Origin: Corella eumyota | Lineage: Eukaryota > Chordata > Ascidiacea > Phlebobranchia > Corellidae | Direction: 5' to 3' | Assembly: GCA_963082875.1 (NCBI GenBank) | Contig: OY720097.1 | Coordinates: 12,656,501-12,720,500 of the forward strand | Length of the DNA stretch: 64,000 bases | Shown: in pieces, positions 15,101 through 31,000 of the stretch | Position numbering within the stretch: the stretch's first letter is position 1 | Layout: each line of letters opens with the position of its first letter | Position numbers and translations under genes: made by a program | Notes under the pieces: model-generated | What the model was told of the DNA's origin: nothing | The model's input: the letters and a program-made list of their open reading frames with translations, nothing else | Databases searched by the model: none

Positions 15101-18100
15101 AACACAACAATTATTTTTCGATTTAAAAATTTTTATTTTTTTTTAAAAAATTTGTATGCAATATCATTGGCCAAAAATATCACGTGACCTAATGAAAACC
15201 AAAATAAAAATTACCTCAAACTTTTGTTTTACTGAAAATTTTCGCGAAATGTTTTATCTTTTATGTTAGTTAGGCCAATACGCGTCTAATAAAATACAAA
15301 ATTTTAGGTTTTGAGATTTCATAAATTTTTAATAAAAGTTTCATAACTTTTATGAATATTAATATTTTCGAAAAATATTTTGTAAACACGGTAATTGGAC
15401 CTGTGCGGTTCTAACACAACAATTATTTTTCGATTTAAAATTTTTAATTTTTTTTCAAAAAATTTGTATGCAATATCATTAGCCAAAAATTTCACGTGAC
15501 CTAATTAAACCCAAAATAAAAATTTCCTCAAACTTTTGTTTTACTGAAAATTTTCGCGAAATGTTTTATCTTTAATGTTAGTTAGGCCAATGCGCGTCTA
15601 ATAAAATACAAAATTTTAGGTTTTGAGATTTCATAAATTTTTAATAAAAGTTTCATAACTTTTATGAATATTAATATTTTTGTAAAATATTTTGTAAACA
15701 CGGTAATTGGACCTGTGCGGTTCTAACACAACAATTATTTTTCGATTTAAAATTTTTTATTTTTTTTCAAAAAATTTGTATGCAATATCATTGGCCAAAA
15801 ATATCACGTTACCTAATTAAACCCAAAATAAAAATTACCTCAAACTTTTGTTTTACTAAAAATTTTTGCGAAATGTTTTATGTTGAATGTTAGTTAGGCC
15901 AATGCGCGTCTAATAAAATACAAAATTTTAGGTTTTGAGATTTCAAAAATTTTAAATAAAAGTGTCATAACTTTTATGAATATTAATATTTTTGAAAAAC
16001 ATTATGTAAACACGGTAATTGAACCTGTGCGGTTCTAACACAACAATTATTTTTCGATTTAAAATTTTATATTTTTTTTCAAAAAATTTGTATGCAATAT
16101 CATTAGCCAAAAATATCACGTGACCTAATTAAACCCGAAATAAAAATTATCTCAAACTTTTGTTCTACTCAAAATTTTTGCAAAATGTTTTATCTTGAAT
16201 GTTAGTTTTGAGATTTCATAAATTTTTAATAAAAGTTTCATAACTTTTATGAATATTAATATTTTCGAAAAATATTTTGTAAACACTGTAATTGGACCTG
16301 TGCGGTTCTAACACAACAATAATTTTTCGATATAAAATTTGTTATTTTTTTTCAAAAAATTTGTATGCAATATCATTAGCCAAAAATTTCACGTGACCTA
16401 ATTAAACCCAAAATAAAAATTTCCTCAAAATTTTGTTTTACTGAAAATTTTCGCGAAATGTTTTATCTTAAATGTTAGTTAGGACAATGCGCGTCTAATA
16501 AAATACAAAATTTTAGGTTTTGAGATTTCATAAATTTTTAATAAAAGTTTCATAACTTTTATGAATATTAATATTTTTGTAAAATATTTTGTAAACACGG
16601 TAATTGGACCTGTGCGGTTCTTACACAACAATTATTTTTCGATTTAAAATTTTTTTTTTTTTTTTTTAAATTTGTATGCAATATCATTAGCCAAAAATAT
16701 CACGTGACCTAATTAAACCCAAAATAAAAATTACCTCAAACTTTTGTTTTACTAAAAATTTTTGCGAAATGTTTTTTCTTGAATGTTAGTAAGGCCAATG
16801 CGCGTCTAATAAAATACAAAATTTTAGGTTTTGAGATTTCATAAATTTTTAATAAAAGTATCATAACTTTTATGAATATTAATATTTTTGAAAATATTAT
16901 GTAATTACGGTAATCGGACCTGTGCGGTTCTAACACAACAATTATTTTTCGGTTTAAAATTTTTTATTTTTTTTCAAAAAATTTGTATGCAATATCATTG
17001 GCCAAAAATATCACGTGACCTAATGAAAACCAAAATAAAAATTACCTCAAACTTTTGTTTTACTGAAAATTTTCGCGAAATGTTTTATCTTGAATGTTAG
17101 TTAGGCCAATACGCGTCTAATAAAATACAAAATTTTAGGTTTTAAGATTTCATAAATTTTTTAATAAAAGTTTCATAACTTTTATGAATATTAATATTTT
17201 CGAAAAATATTTTGTATACACGGTAATTGGACTTGTGCGGTTCTAACACAACAATTTTTTTTCGATTTAAAATTTTTTATTTTTTTTCAAAAAATTTGTA
17301 TGCAATATCATTGGCCAAAAATATCACGTGACCTAATGAAAACCAAAATAAAAATTACCTCAAATTTTTGTTTTACTGAAAATTTTCGCAAAATGTTTTA
17401 TCTTGAATGTTAGTTAGGCCAATGCGCGTCTAATAAAATACAAAATTTTAGGTTTTGAGATTTCATAAATTTTTAATAAAAGTTTTATAACTTTTATGAA
17501 TATTAATATTTTCGAAAAATATTTTGTAAACACGGTAATTGGACCTGTGCGGTTCTAATACAACAATTATTTTTCGATTTAAAATTTTTAATTTTTTTTC
17601 AAAAAATTTGTATGCAATATCATTAGCCAAAAATTTCACGTGACCTAATTAAACCCTAAATAAAAATTATCTCAAACTTTTGTTCTACTCAAAATTTTTG
17701 CAAAATGTTTTATCTTGAATGTTAGTTAGGCCAATGCGCGTCTAATAAAATACAAAATTTTAGGTTTTGAGATTTCATAAATTTTTAATAAAAGTTTCAT
17801 AACTTTTATGAATATTAATATTTTCGAAAAATATTTTGTAAACACGGTAATTGGACCTGTGCGGTTCTTACACAACAATTACTTTTCGATTTAAAATTTT
17901 TTTTTTTTTTTTTTTAATTTGTATGCAATATCATTAGCCAAAAATATCACGTGACCTAATTAAACCCAAAATAAAAATTACCTCAAACTTTTGTTTTACT
18001 AAAAAATTTTGCGAAATGTTTTATCTTGAATGTTAGTTAGGCCAATGCGCGTCTAATAAAATACAAAATTTTAGGTTTTGAGATTTCATAAATTTTTAAT

Positions 18101-18300
18101 AAAAGTGTCATAACTTTTATGAATATTAGAAATTTTGAAAAATATTATGTAAACACGGTAATTGGACCTGTGCGGTTCTAACACAACAATTATTTTTCGA
18201 TTTAAAAATTTTTATTTTTTTTTAAAAAATTTGTATGCAATATCATTGGCCAAAAATATCACGTGACCTAATGAAAACCAAAATAAAAATTACCTCAAAC
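12180..18300. repeat. Tandem duplication of a 3.08-kb (ten-unit) satellite block
   Basis: The ordered variants from about 12,182 (TTATGTTAGTTAGGCCAATA) recur from 15,261, an offset of 3079 bp. Matching pairs include the 39-bp-deleted unit (13,122 and 16,201) and the TTACGGTAATCGG unit (13,830 and 16,909). Ten full units would be 3120 bp. Subtracting the shared 39-bp deletion leaves 3081, close to the observed offset. Confidence 0.87.
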
Positions 18301-18499
18301 TTTTGTTTTACTGAAAATTTTCGCGAAATGTTTTATCTTGAATGTTAGTTAGGCCAATGCGCGTCTAATAAAATACAAAATTTTAGGTTTTGAGATTTCA
18401 TAAATTTTTAATAAAAGTTTCATAACTTTTATGAATATTAATATTTTTGTAAAATATTATGTAAACACGGTAATTGAACCTGTGCGGTTCTAACACAAC

Positions 18500-21400
18500 A
18501 ATTATTTTTCGATTTAAAATTTTTTATTTTTTTTCAAAAAATTTGTATGCAATATCATTGGCCAAAAATATCACGTGACCTAATTAAACCCAAAATAAAA
18601 ATTATCTCAAACTTTTGTTTTACTGAAAATTTTCGCAAAATGTTTTATCTTGAATGTTAGTTAGGCCAATGCGCGTCTAATAAAATACAAAATTTTAGGT
18701 TTTGAGATTTCATAAATTTTTAATAAAAGTGTCATAACTTTTATGAATATTAGTATTTTTGAAAAATATTTTGTAAACACGGTAATTGGACCTGTGCGGT
18801 TTTAACACAACAATTATTTTTCGATTTAAAATTTTTAATTTTTTTTTAAAAAATTTGTATGCAATATCATTAGCCAAAAATTTCACGTGACCTAATTAAA
18901 CCCAAAATAAAAATTTCCTCAAACTTTTGTTTTACTGAAAATTTTCGCGAAATGTTTTATCTTAAATGTTAGTTAGGCCAATGCGCGTCTAATAAAATAC
19001 AAAATTTTAGGTTTTGAGATTTCATAAATTTTTAATAAAAGTTTCATAACTTTTATGAATATTAATATTTTTGTAAAATATTATGTAAACACGGTAATTG
19101 AACCTGTGCGGTTCTAACACAACAATTATTTTTCGATTTAAAATTTTTTATTTTTTTTCAAAAAATTTGTATGCAATATCATTGGCCAAAAATATCACGT
19201 GACCTAATTAAACCCAAAATAAAAATTATCTCAAACTTTTGTTTTACTGAAAATTTTCGCAAAATGTTTTATCTTGAATGTTAGTTAGGCCAATGCGCGT
19301 CTAATAAAATACAAAATTTTAGGTTTTGAGATTTCATAAATTTTTAATAAAAGTGTCATAACTTTTATGAATATTAGTATTTTTGAAAAATATTATGTAA
19401 ACACGGTAATTGGACATGTGCGGTTCTAACACAACAATTATTTTTCGATTTAAAATTTTTTATTTTTTTTCCAAAAATTTGTATGCAATATCATTGGCCA
19501 AAAATATCACGTGACCAAATGAAAACCAAAATAAAAATTACCTCAAACTTTTGTTTTACTGAAAATTTTCGCGAAATGTTTTATCTTGAATGTTAGTTAG
19601 GCCAATGCGCGTCTAATAAAATACAAAATTTTAGGTTTTGAGATTTCATAAATTTTTAATAAAAGTTTCATAACTTTTATGAATATTAATATTTTCGAAA
19701 AATATTTTGTAAACACGGTAATTGGACCTGTGCGGTTCTAATACAACAATTATTTTTCGATTTAAAATTTTTAATTTTTTTTCAAAAAATTTGTATGCAA
19801 TATCAATTAGCCAAAAATTTCACGTGACCTAATTAAACCCAAAATAAAAATTTCCTCAAACTTTTGTTTTACTGAAAATTTTCGCGAAATGTTTTATCTT
19901 AAATGTTAGTTAGGCCAATGCGCGTCTAATAAAATACAAAATTTTAGGTTTTGAAATTTCATAAATTTTTAGTAAAAGTTTCATAACTTTTATGAATATT
20001 AATATTTTTGAAAAATATTATGTAAACACGGTAATTGGACCTGTGCGGTTCTAACACAACAATTATTTTTCGATTTAAAATTTTTTTTTTTTTTTCCAAA
20101 AATTTGTATGCAATATCATTGGCCAAAAATATCACGTGACCAAATGAAAACCAAAATAAAAATTACCTCAAACTTTTGTTTTACTGAAAATTTTCGCGAA
20201 ATGTTTTATCTTGAATGTTAGTTAGGCCAATGCGCGTCTAATAAAATACAAAATTTTAGGTTTTGAGATTTCATAAATTTTTAATAAAAGTTTCATAACT
20301 TTTATGAATATTAATATTTTCGAAAAATATTTTGTAAACACGGTAATTGGACCTGTGCGGTTCTAATACAACAATTATTTTTCGATTTAAAATTTTTAAT
20401 TTTTTTTCAAAAAATTTGTATGCAATATCATTAGCCAAAAATTTCACGTGACCTAATTAAACCCAAAATAAAAATTTCCTCAAACTTTTGTTTTACTGAA
20501 AATTTTCGCGAAATGTTTTATCTTAAATGTTAGTTAGGCCAATGCGCGTCTAATAAAATACAAAATTTTAGGTTTTGAAATTTCAAAAATTTTTAGTAAA
20601 AGTTTCATAACTTTTATGAATATTAATATTTTTGTAAAATATTTTGTAAACACGGTAATTGGACCTGTGCGGTTCTAACACAACAATTATTTTTCGATTT
20701 AAAATTTTTAATTTTTTTTCAAAAAATTTGTATGCAATATCATTAGCCAAAAATATCACGTGACCTAATTAAACCCAAAATAAAAATTATCTCAAACTTT
20801 TGTTTTACTGAAAATTTTCGCAAAATGTTTTATCTTGAATGTTAGTTAGGCCAATGCGCGTCTAATAAAATACAAAATTTTAGGTTTTGAGATTTCATAA
20901 ATTTTTAATAAAAGTGTCATAACTTTTATGAATATTAGTATTTTTGAAAAATATTATGTAAACACGGTAATTGGACCTGTGCGGTTCTAACACAACAATT
21001 ATTTTTCGATTTAAAATTTTTTATTTTTTTTCAAAAAATTTGTATGCAATATCATTAGCCAAAAATATCACGTGACCTAATTAAACCCAAAATAAAAATT
21101 TCCTCAAACTTTTGTTTTACTGAAAATTTTCGCGAAATGTTTTATCTTGAATGTTAGTTAGGCCAATGCGCGTCTAATAAAATACAAAATTTTAGGTTTT
21201 GAGATTTCATAAATTTTTAATAAAAGTTTCATAACTTTTATGAATATTAATATTTTTGTAAAATATTTTGTAAACAGGGTAATTGGACCTGTGCGGTTCT
21301 TACACAACAATTATTTTTCGATTTAAAATTTTTTTTTTTTTTTTTAAATTTGTATGCAATATCATTAGCCAATAATATCACGTGACCTAATTAAACCCAA

Positions 21401-24400
21401 AATAAAAATTACCTCAAACTTTTGTTTTACTAAAAATTTTTGCGAAATGTTTTATCTTAAATGTTAGTTAGGACAATGCGCGTCTAATAAAATACAAAAT
21501 TTTAGGTTTTGAGATTTCATAAATTTTTAATAAAAGTTTCATAACTTTTATGAATATTAATATTTTTGTAAAATATTTTGTAAACACGGTAATTGGACCT
21601 GTGCGGTTCTTACACAACAATTATTTTTCGATTTAAAATTTTTTTTTTTTTTTTTAAATTTGTATGCAATATCATTAGCCAAAAATATCACGTGACCTAA
21701 TTAAACCCAAAATAAAAATTACCTCAAACTTTTGTTTTACTAAAAATTTTTGCGAAATGTTTTATCTTGAATGTTAGTAAGGCCAATGCGCGTCTAATAA
21801 AATACAAAATTTTAGGTTTTGAGATTTCATAAATTTTTAATAAAAGTATCATAACTTTTATGAATATTAATATTTTTGAAAATATTATGTAAACACGGTA
21901 ATCGGACCTGTGCGGTTCTAACACAACAATTATTTTTCGATTTAAAATTTTTTATTTTTTTTCAAAAAATTTGTATGCAATATCATTGGCCAAAAATATC
22001 ACGTGACCTAATGAAAACCAAAATAAAAATTACCTCAAACTTTTGTTTTACTGAAAATTTTCGCGAAATGTTTTATCTTGAATGTTAGTTAGGCCAATAC
22101 GCGTCTAATAAAATACAAAATTTTAGGTTTTAAGATTTCATAAATTTTTTAATAAAAGTTTCATAACTTTTATGAATATTAATATTTTCGAAAAATATTT
22201 TGTATACACGGTAATTGGACTTGTGCGGTTCTAACACAACAATTTTTTTTCGATTTAAAATTTTTTATTTTTTTTCAAAAAATTTGTATGCAATATCATT
22301 GGCCAAAAATATCACGTGACCTAATGAAAACCAAAATAAAAATTACCTCAAATTTTTGTTTTACTCAAAATTTTCGCAAAATGTTTTATCTTGAATGTTA
22401 GTTAGGCCAATGCGCGTCTAATAAAATACAAAATTTTAGGTTTTGAGATTTCATAAATTTTTATTAAAATTTTATAACTTTTATGAATATTAATATTTTC
22501 GAAAAATATTTTGTAAACACGGTAATTGGACCTGTGCGGTTCTAACACAACAATTATTTTTCGATTTAAAATTTTTTATTTTTTTTCAAAAAATTTGTAT
22601 GCAATCTCATTGGCCAAAAATATCACGTGACCTAATTAAACCCAAAATAAAAATTGTCTCAAACTTTTGTTCTACTCAAAATTTTTGCAAAATGTTTTAT
22701 CTTGAATGTTAGTTAGGCCAATGCGCGCCTAATTAAATATAAAATTTTAGATTTTGAAAATTCATAAATTTTTAATAAAAGTTTCATAACTTTTATGAAT
22801 ATTAATATTTTCGAAAAATATTTTGTAAACACGGTAATTGGACCTGTGCTGTTCTAACACAACAATTATTTTTTGATTTAAAATTTTTTATTTATTTTTT
22901 TTAAATTTGTATGCAATATCATTGGCCAAAAATATCACGTGACCTAATTAAACCCAAAATAAAAATTACCTCAAACTTTGTTTTACTGAAAATTTTCGCA
23001 AAATGTTTTATCTTAAATGTTAGTTAGGCCAATGCACGTCTAATAAAATACAAAATTTTAGGTTTTGAGATTTCATAAATTTTTAATAAAAGTTTCATAA
23101 CTTTTGTAAATATTAATATTTTCGAAAAATATTTTGTAAACACGGTAATTGGACCTGTGCAAATTTTTAATTTTTTTCAAAAAATTTGTATTTTTGTTTT
23201 ACTGAAAATTTTCGCAAAATGTTTTATCTTAAATGTTAGTTAGGCCAATGCACGTCTAATAAAATACAAAATTTTAGGTTTTGAGATTTCATAAATTTTT
23301 AATAAAAGTTTTATAAATTTTATGAATATTAATATTTTCGAAAAATATTTTGTAAACACGGTAATTGGACCTGTGCGGTTCTAACACAGCAATTATTTTT
23401 CGATTTAAAATTTTTAATTTTTTTCGAAAAATTTGTATGCAATATCATTGGCCAAAAATATCACGTGACCTAATGAAAACCAAAATAAAAATTATCTCAA
23501 ACTTTTGTTTTACTGAAAATTTTCGCGAAATGTTTGATCTTGAATGTTAGTAAGGCCAATGCGCGTCTAATAAAATACAAAATTTTAGGTTTTGAGATTT
23601 CATAAATTTTTAATAAAAGTATCATAACTTTTATGAATATTAATATTTTTGAAAATATTATGTAAACACGGTAATCGGACCTGTGCGGTTCTAACACAAC
23701 AATTATTTTTCGATTTAAAATTTTTTATTTTTTTTCAAAAAATTTGTATGCAATATCATTAGCCAAAAATATCACGTGACCTAATTAAACCCAAAATAAA
23801 AATTACCTCAAACTTTTGTTTTACTAAAAATTTTCGCGAAATGTTTTATCTTAAATGTTAGTTAGGCCAATACGCGTCTAATAAAATACAAAATTTTAGG
23901 TTTTAAGATTTCATAAATTTTTTAATAAAAGTTTCATAACTTTTATGAATATTAATATTTTCGAAAAATATTTTGTATACACGGTAATTGGACTTGTGCG
24001 GTTCTAACACAACAATTTTTTTTCGATTTAAAATTTTTTATTTTTTTTCAAAAAATTTGTATGCAATATCATTGGCCAAAAATATCACGTGACCTAATGA
24101 AAACCAAAATAAAAATTACCTCAAATTTTTGTTTTACTGAAAATTTTCGCAAAATGTTTTATCTTGAATGTTAGTTAGGCCAATGCGCGTCTAATAAAAT
24201 ACAAAATTTTAGGTTTTGAGATTTCATAAATTTTTAATAAAAGTGTCATAACTTTTATGAATATTAGTATTTTTGAAAAATATTATGTAAACACGGTAAT
24301 TGGACCTGTGCGGTTCTAACACAACAATTATTTTTCGATTTAAAATTTTTTATTTTTTTTCAAAAAATTTGTATGCAATATCATTAGCCAAAAATATCAC

Positions 24401-27400
24401 GTGACCTAATTAAACCCAAAATAAAAATTTCCTCAAACTTTTGTTTTACTGAAAATTTTCGCGAAATGTTTTATCTTGAATGTTAGTTAGGCCAATGCGC
24501 GTCTAATAAAATACAAAATTTTAGGTTTTGAGATTTCATAAATTTTTAATAAAAGTTTCATAACTTTTATGAATATTAATATTTTTGTAAAATATTTTGT
24601 AAACAGGGTAATTGGACCTGTGGGGTTCTTACACAACAATTATTTTTCGATTTAAAATTTTTTTTTTTTTTTTAAATTTGTATGCAATATCATTAGCCAA
24701 TAATATCACGTGACCTAATTAAACCCAAAATAAAAATTACCTCAAACTTTTGTTTTACTAAAAATTTTTGCGAAATGTTTTATCTTAAATGTTAGTTAGG
24801 ACAATGCGCGTCTAATAAAATACAAAATTTTAGGTTTTGAGATTTCATAAATTTTTAATAAAAGTTTCATAACTTTTATGAATATTAATATTTTTGTAAA
24901 ATATTTTGTAAACACGGTAATCGGACCTGTGCGGTTCTAACACAACAATTATTTTTCGATTTAAAATTTTTTATTTTTTTTCAAAAAATTTGTATGCAAT
25001 ATCATTGGCCAAAAATATCACGTGACCTAATGAAAACCAAAATAAAAATTACCTCAAACTTTTGTTTTACTGAAAATTTTCGCGAAATGTTTTATCTTGA
25101 ATGTTAGTTAGGCCAATACGCGTCTAATAAAATACAAAATTTTAGGTTTTAAGATTTCATAAATTTTTTAATAAAAGTTTCATAACTTTTATGAATATTA
25201 ATATTTTCGAAAAATATTTTGTATACACGGTAATTGGACTTGTGCGGTTCTAACACAACAATTTTTTTTCGATTTAAAATTTTTTATTTTTTTTCAAAAA
25301 ATTTGTATGCAATATCATTGGCCAAAAATATCACGTGACCTAATTAAACCCAAAATAAAAATTATCTCAAACTTTTGTTTTACTGAAAATTTTCGCAAAA
25401 TGTTTTATCTTGAATGTTAGTTAGGCCAATGCGCGTCTAATAAAATACAAAATTTTAGGTTTTGAGATTTCATAAATTTTTAATAAAAGTGTCATAACTT
25501 TTATGAATATTAGTATTTTTGAAAAATATTTTGTAAACACGGTAATTGGACCTGTGCGGTTTTAACACAACAATTATTTTTCGATTTAAAATTTTTAATT
25601 TTTTTTTAAAAAATTTGTATGCAATATCATTAGCCAAAAATTTCACGTGACCTAATTAAACCCAAAATAAAAATTTCCTCAAACTTTTGTTTTACTGAAA
25701 ATTTTCGCGAAATGTTTTATCTTAAATGTTAGTTAGGCCAATGCGCGTCTAATAAAATACAAAATTTTAGGTTTTGAGATTTCATAAATTTTTAATAAAA
25801 GTTTCATAACTTTTATGAATATTAATATTTTTGTAAAATATTATGTAAACACGGTAATTGAACCTGTGCGGTTCTAACACAACAATTATTTTTCGATTTA
25901 AAATTTTTTATTTTTTTTCAAAAAATTTGTATGCAATATCATTGGCCAAAAATATCACGTGACCTAATTAAACCCAAAATAAAAATTATCTCAAACTTTT
26001 GTTTTACTGAAAATTTTCGCAAAATGTTTTATCTTGAATGTTAGTTAGGCCAATGCGCGTCTAATAAAATACAAAATTTTAGGTTTTGAGATTTCATAAA
26101 TTTTTAATAAAAGTGTCATAACTTTTATGAATATTAGTATTTTTGAAAAATATTATGTAAACACGGTAATTGGACATGTGCGGTTCTAACACAACAATTA
26201 TTTTTCGATTTAAAATTTTTTATTTTTTTTCCAAAAATTTGTATGCAATATCATTGGCCAAAAATATCACGTGACCAAATGAAAACCAAAATAAAAATTA
26301 CCTCAAACTTTTGTTTTACTGAAAATTTTCGCGAAATGTTTTATCTTGAATGTTAGTTAGGCCAATGCGCGTCTAATAAAATACAAAATTTTAGGTTTTG
26401 AGATTTCATAAATTTTTAATAAAAGTTTCATAACTTTTATGAATATTAATATTTTCGAAAAATATTTTGTAAACACGGTAATTGGACCTGTGCGGTTCTA
26501 ATACAACAATTATTTTTCGATTTAAAATTTTTAATTTTTTTTCAAAAAATTTGTATGCAATATCAATTAGCCAAAAATTTCACGTGACCTAATTAAACCC
26601 AAAATAAAAATTTCCTCAAACTTTTGTTTTACTGAAAATTTTCGCGAAATGTTTTATCTTAAATGTTAGTTAGGCCAATGCGCGTCTAATAAAATACAAA
26701 ATTTTAGGTTTTGAAATTTCATAAATTTTTAGTAAAAGTTTCATAACTTTTATGAATATTAATATTTTTGAAAAATATTATGTAAACACGGTAATTGGAC
26801 CTGTGCGGTTCTAACACAACAATTATTTTTCGATTTAAAATTTTTTTTTTTTTTTCCAAAAATTTGTATGCAATATCATTGGCCAAAAATATCACGTGAC
26901 CAAATGAAAACCAAAATAAAAATTACCTCAAACTTTTGTTTTACTGAAAATTTTCGCGAAATGTTTTATCTTGAATGTTAGTTAGGCCAATGCGCGTCTA
27001 ATAAAATACAAAATTTTAGGTTTTGAGATTTCATAAATTTTTAATAAAAGTTTCATAACTTTTATGAATATTAATATTTTCGAAAAATATTTTGTAAACA
27101 CGGTAATTGGACCTGTGCGGTTCTAATACAACAATTATTTTTCGATTTAAAATTTTTAATTTTTTTTCAAAAAATTTGTATGCAATATCATTAGCCAAAA
27201 ATTTCACGTGACCTAATTAAACCCAAAATAAAAATTTCCTCAAACTTTTGTTTTACTGAAAATTTTCGCGAAATGTTTTATCTTAAATGTTAGTTAGGCC
27301 AATGCGCGTCTAATAAAATACAAAATTTTAGGTTTTGAAATTTCAAAAATTTTTAGTAAAAGTTTCATAACTTTTATGAATATTAATATTTTTGTAAAAT

Positions 27401-30400
27401 ATTTTGTAAACACTGTAATTGGACCTGTGCGGTTCTAACACAACAATTATTTTTCGATTTAAAATTTTTAATTTTTTTTCAAAAAATTTGTATGCAATAT
27501 CATTAGCCAAAAATATCACGTGACCTAATTAAACCCAAAATAAAAATTATCTCAAACTTTTGTTTTACTGAAAATTTTCGCAAAATGTTTTATCTTGAAT
27601 GTTAGTTAGGCCAATGCGCGTCTAATAAAATACAAAATTTTAGGTTTTGAGATTTCATAAATTTTTAATAAAAGTGTCATAACTTTTATGAATATTAGTA
27701 TTTTTGAAAAATATTATGTAAACACGGTAATTGGACCTGTGCGGTTCTAACACAACAATTATTTTTCGATTTAAAATTTTTTATTTTTTTTCAAAAAATT
27801 TGTATGCAATATCATTAGCCAAAAATATCACGTGACCTAATTAAACCCAAAATAAAAATTTCCTCAAACTTTTGTTTTACTGAAAATTTTCGCGAAATGT
27901 TTTATCTTGAATGTTAGTTAGGCCAATGCGCGTCTAATAAAATACAAAATTTTAGGTTTTGAGATTTCATAAATTTTTAATAAAAGTTTCATAACTTTTA
28001 TGAATATTAATATTTTTGTAAAATATTTTGTAAACAGGGTAATTGGACCTGTGCGGTTCTTACACAACAATTATTTTTCGATTTAAAATTTTTTTTTTTT
28101 TTTTTAAATTTGTATGCAATATCATTAGCCAATAATATCACGTGACCTAATTAAACCCAAAATAAAAATTACCTCAAACTTTTGTTTTACTAAAAATTTT
28201 TGCGAAATGTTTTATCTTAAATGTTAGTTAGGACAATGCGCGTCTAATAAAATACAAAATTTTAGGTTTTGAGATTTCATAAATTTTTAATAAAAGTTTC
28301 ATAACTTTTATGAATATTAATATTTTTGTAAAATATTTTGTAAACACGGTAATTGGACCTGTGCGGTTCTTACACAACAATTATTTTTCGATTTAAAATT
28401 TTTTTTTTTTTTTTTAAATTTGTATGCAATATCATTAGCCAAAAATATCACGTGACCTAATTAAACCCAAAATAAAAATTACCTCAAACTTTTGTTTTAC
28501 TAAAAATTTTTGCGAAATGTTTTATCTTGAATGTTAGTAAGGCCAATGCGCGTCTAATAAAATACAAAATTTTAGGTTTTGAGATTTCATAAATTTTTAA
28601 TAAAAGTATCATAACTTTTATGAATATTAATATTTTTGAAAATATTATGTAAACACGGTAATCGGACCTGTGCGGTTCTAACACAACAATTATTTTTCGA
28701 TTTAAAATTTTTTATTTTTTTTCAAAAAATTTGTATGCAATATCATTGGCCAAAAATATCACGTGACCTAATGAAAACCAAAATAAAAATTACCTCAAAC
28801 TTTTGTTTTACTGAAAATTTTCGCGAAATGTTTTATCTTGAATGTTAGTTAGGCCAATACGCGTCTAATAAAATACAAAATTTTAGGTTTTAAGATTTCA
28901 TAAATTTTTTAATAAAAGTTTCATAACTTTTATGAATATTAATATTTTCGAAAAATATTTTGTATACACGGTAATTGGACTTGTGCGGTTCTAACACAAC
29001 AATTTTTTTTCGATTTAAAATTTTTTATTTTTTTTCAAAAAATTTGTATGCAATATCATTGGCCAAAAATATCACGTGACCTAATGAAAACCAAAATAAA
29101 AATTACCTCAAATTTTTGTTTTACTCAAAATTTTCGCAAAATGTTTTATCTTGAATGTTAGTTAGGCCAATGCGCGTCTAATAAAATACAAAATTTTAGG
29201 TTTTGAGATTTCATAAATTTTTATTAAAATTTTATAACTTTTATGAATATTAATATTTTCGAAAAATATTTTGTAAACACGGTAATTGGACCTGTGCGGT
29301 TCTAACACAACAATTATTTTTCGATTTAAAATTTTTTATTTTTTTTCAAAAAATTTGTATGCAATCTCATTGGCCAAAAATATCACGTGACCTAATTAAA
29401 CCCAAAATAAAAATTGTCTCAAACTTTTGTTCTACTCAAAATTTTTGCAAAATGTTTTATCTTGAATGTTAGTTAGGCCAATGCGCGCCTAATTAAATAT
29501 AAAATTTTAGATTTTGAAAATTCATAAATTTTTAATAAAAGTTTCATAACTTTTATGAATATTAATATTTTCGAAAAATATTTTGTAAACACGGTAATTG
29601 GACCTGTGCTGTTCTAACACAACAATTATTTTTTGATTTAAAATTTTTTATTTATTTTTTTTAAATTTGTATGCAATATCATTGGCCAAAAATATCACGT
29701 GACCTAATTAAACCCAAAATAAAAATTACCTCAAACTTTTGTTTTACTGAAAATTTTCGCAAAATGTTTTATCTTAAATGTTAGTTAGGCCAATGCACGT
29801 CTAATAAAATACAAAATTTTAGGTTTTGAGATTTCATAAATTTTTAATAAAAGTTTCATAACTTTTGTAAATATTAATATTTTCGAAAAATATTTTGTAA
29901 ACACGGTAATTGGACCTGTGCAAATTTTTAATTTTTTTCAAAAAATTTGTATTTTTGTTTTACTGAAAATTTTCGCAAAATGTTTTATCTTGAATGTTAG
30001 TTAGGCCAATGCGCGTCTAATAAAATACAAAATTTTAGGTTTTGAGATTTCATAAATTTTTAATAAAAGTTTTATAAATTTTATGAATATTAATATTTTC
30101 GAAAAATATTTTGTAAACACGGTAATTGGACCTGTGCGGTTCTAACACAGCAATTATTTTTCGATTTAAAATTTTTAATTTTTTTCGAAAAATTTGTATG
30201 CAATATCATTGGCCAAAAATATCACGTGACCTAATGAAAACCAAAATAAAAATTATCTCAAACTTTTGTTTTACTGAAAATTTTCGCGAAATGTTTGATC
30301 TTGAATGTTAGTAAGGCCAATGCGCGTCTAATAAAATACAAAATTTTAGGTTTTGAGATTTCATAAATTTTTAATAAAAGTATCATAACTTTTATGAATA

Positions 30401-31000
30401 TTAATATTTTTGAAAATATTATGTAAACACGGTAATCGGACCTGTGCGGTTCTAACACAACAATTATTTTTCGATTTAAAATTTTTTATTTTTTTTCAAA
30501 AAATTTGTATGCAATATCATTAGCCAAAAATATCACGTGACCTAATTAAACCCAAAATAAAAATTACCTCAAACTTTTGTTTTACTAAAAATTTTCGCGA
30601 AATGTTTTATCTTAAATGTTAGTTAGGCCAATACGCGTCTAATAAAATACAAAATTTTAGGTTTTAAGATTTCATAAATTTTTTAATAAAAGTTTCATAA
30701 CTTTTATGAATATTAATATTTTCGAAAAATATTTTGTATACACGGTAATTGGACTTGTGCGGTTCTAACACAACAATTTTTTTTCGATTTAAAATTTTTT
30801 ATTTTTTTTCAAAAAATTTGTATGCAATATCATTGGCCAAAAATATCACGTGACCTAATGAAAACCAAAATAAAAATTACCTCAAATTTTTGTTTTACTG
30901 AAAATTTTCGCAAAATGTTTTATCTTGAATGTTAGTTAGGCCAATGCGCGTCTAATAAAATACAAAATTTTAGGTTTTGAGATTTCATAAATTTTTATTA
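18500..31000. repeat. Pair of about 5.7-kb near-identical satellite segments, offset 6760 bp
   Basis: Segments at about 18.5-24.2 kb and 25.3-31.0 kb share the same ordered variants at an offset of 6760 bp. Examples are TTTTAACACAACAATT at 18,800 and 25,560, and the paired frames at 21,724 and 28,484. After 29,737 the offset becomes 6761, because one copy has an extra T in its TTTTG tract. Only a few scattered single-base differences are visible over several kilobases. Confidence 0.85.
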
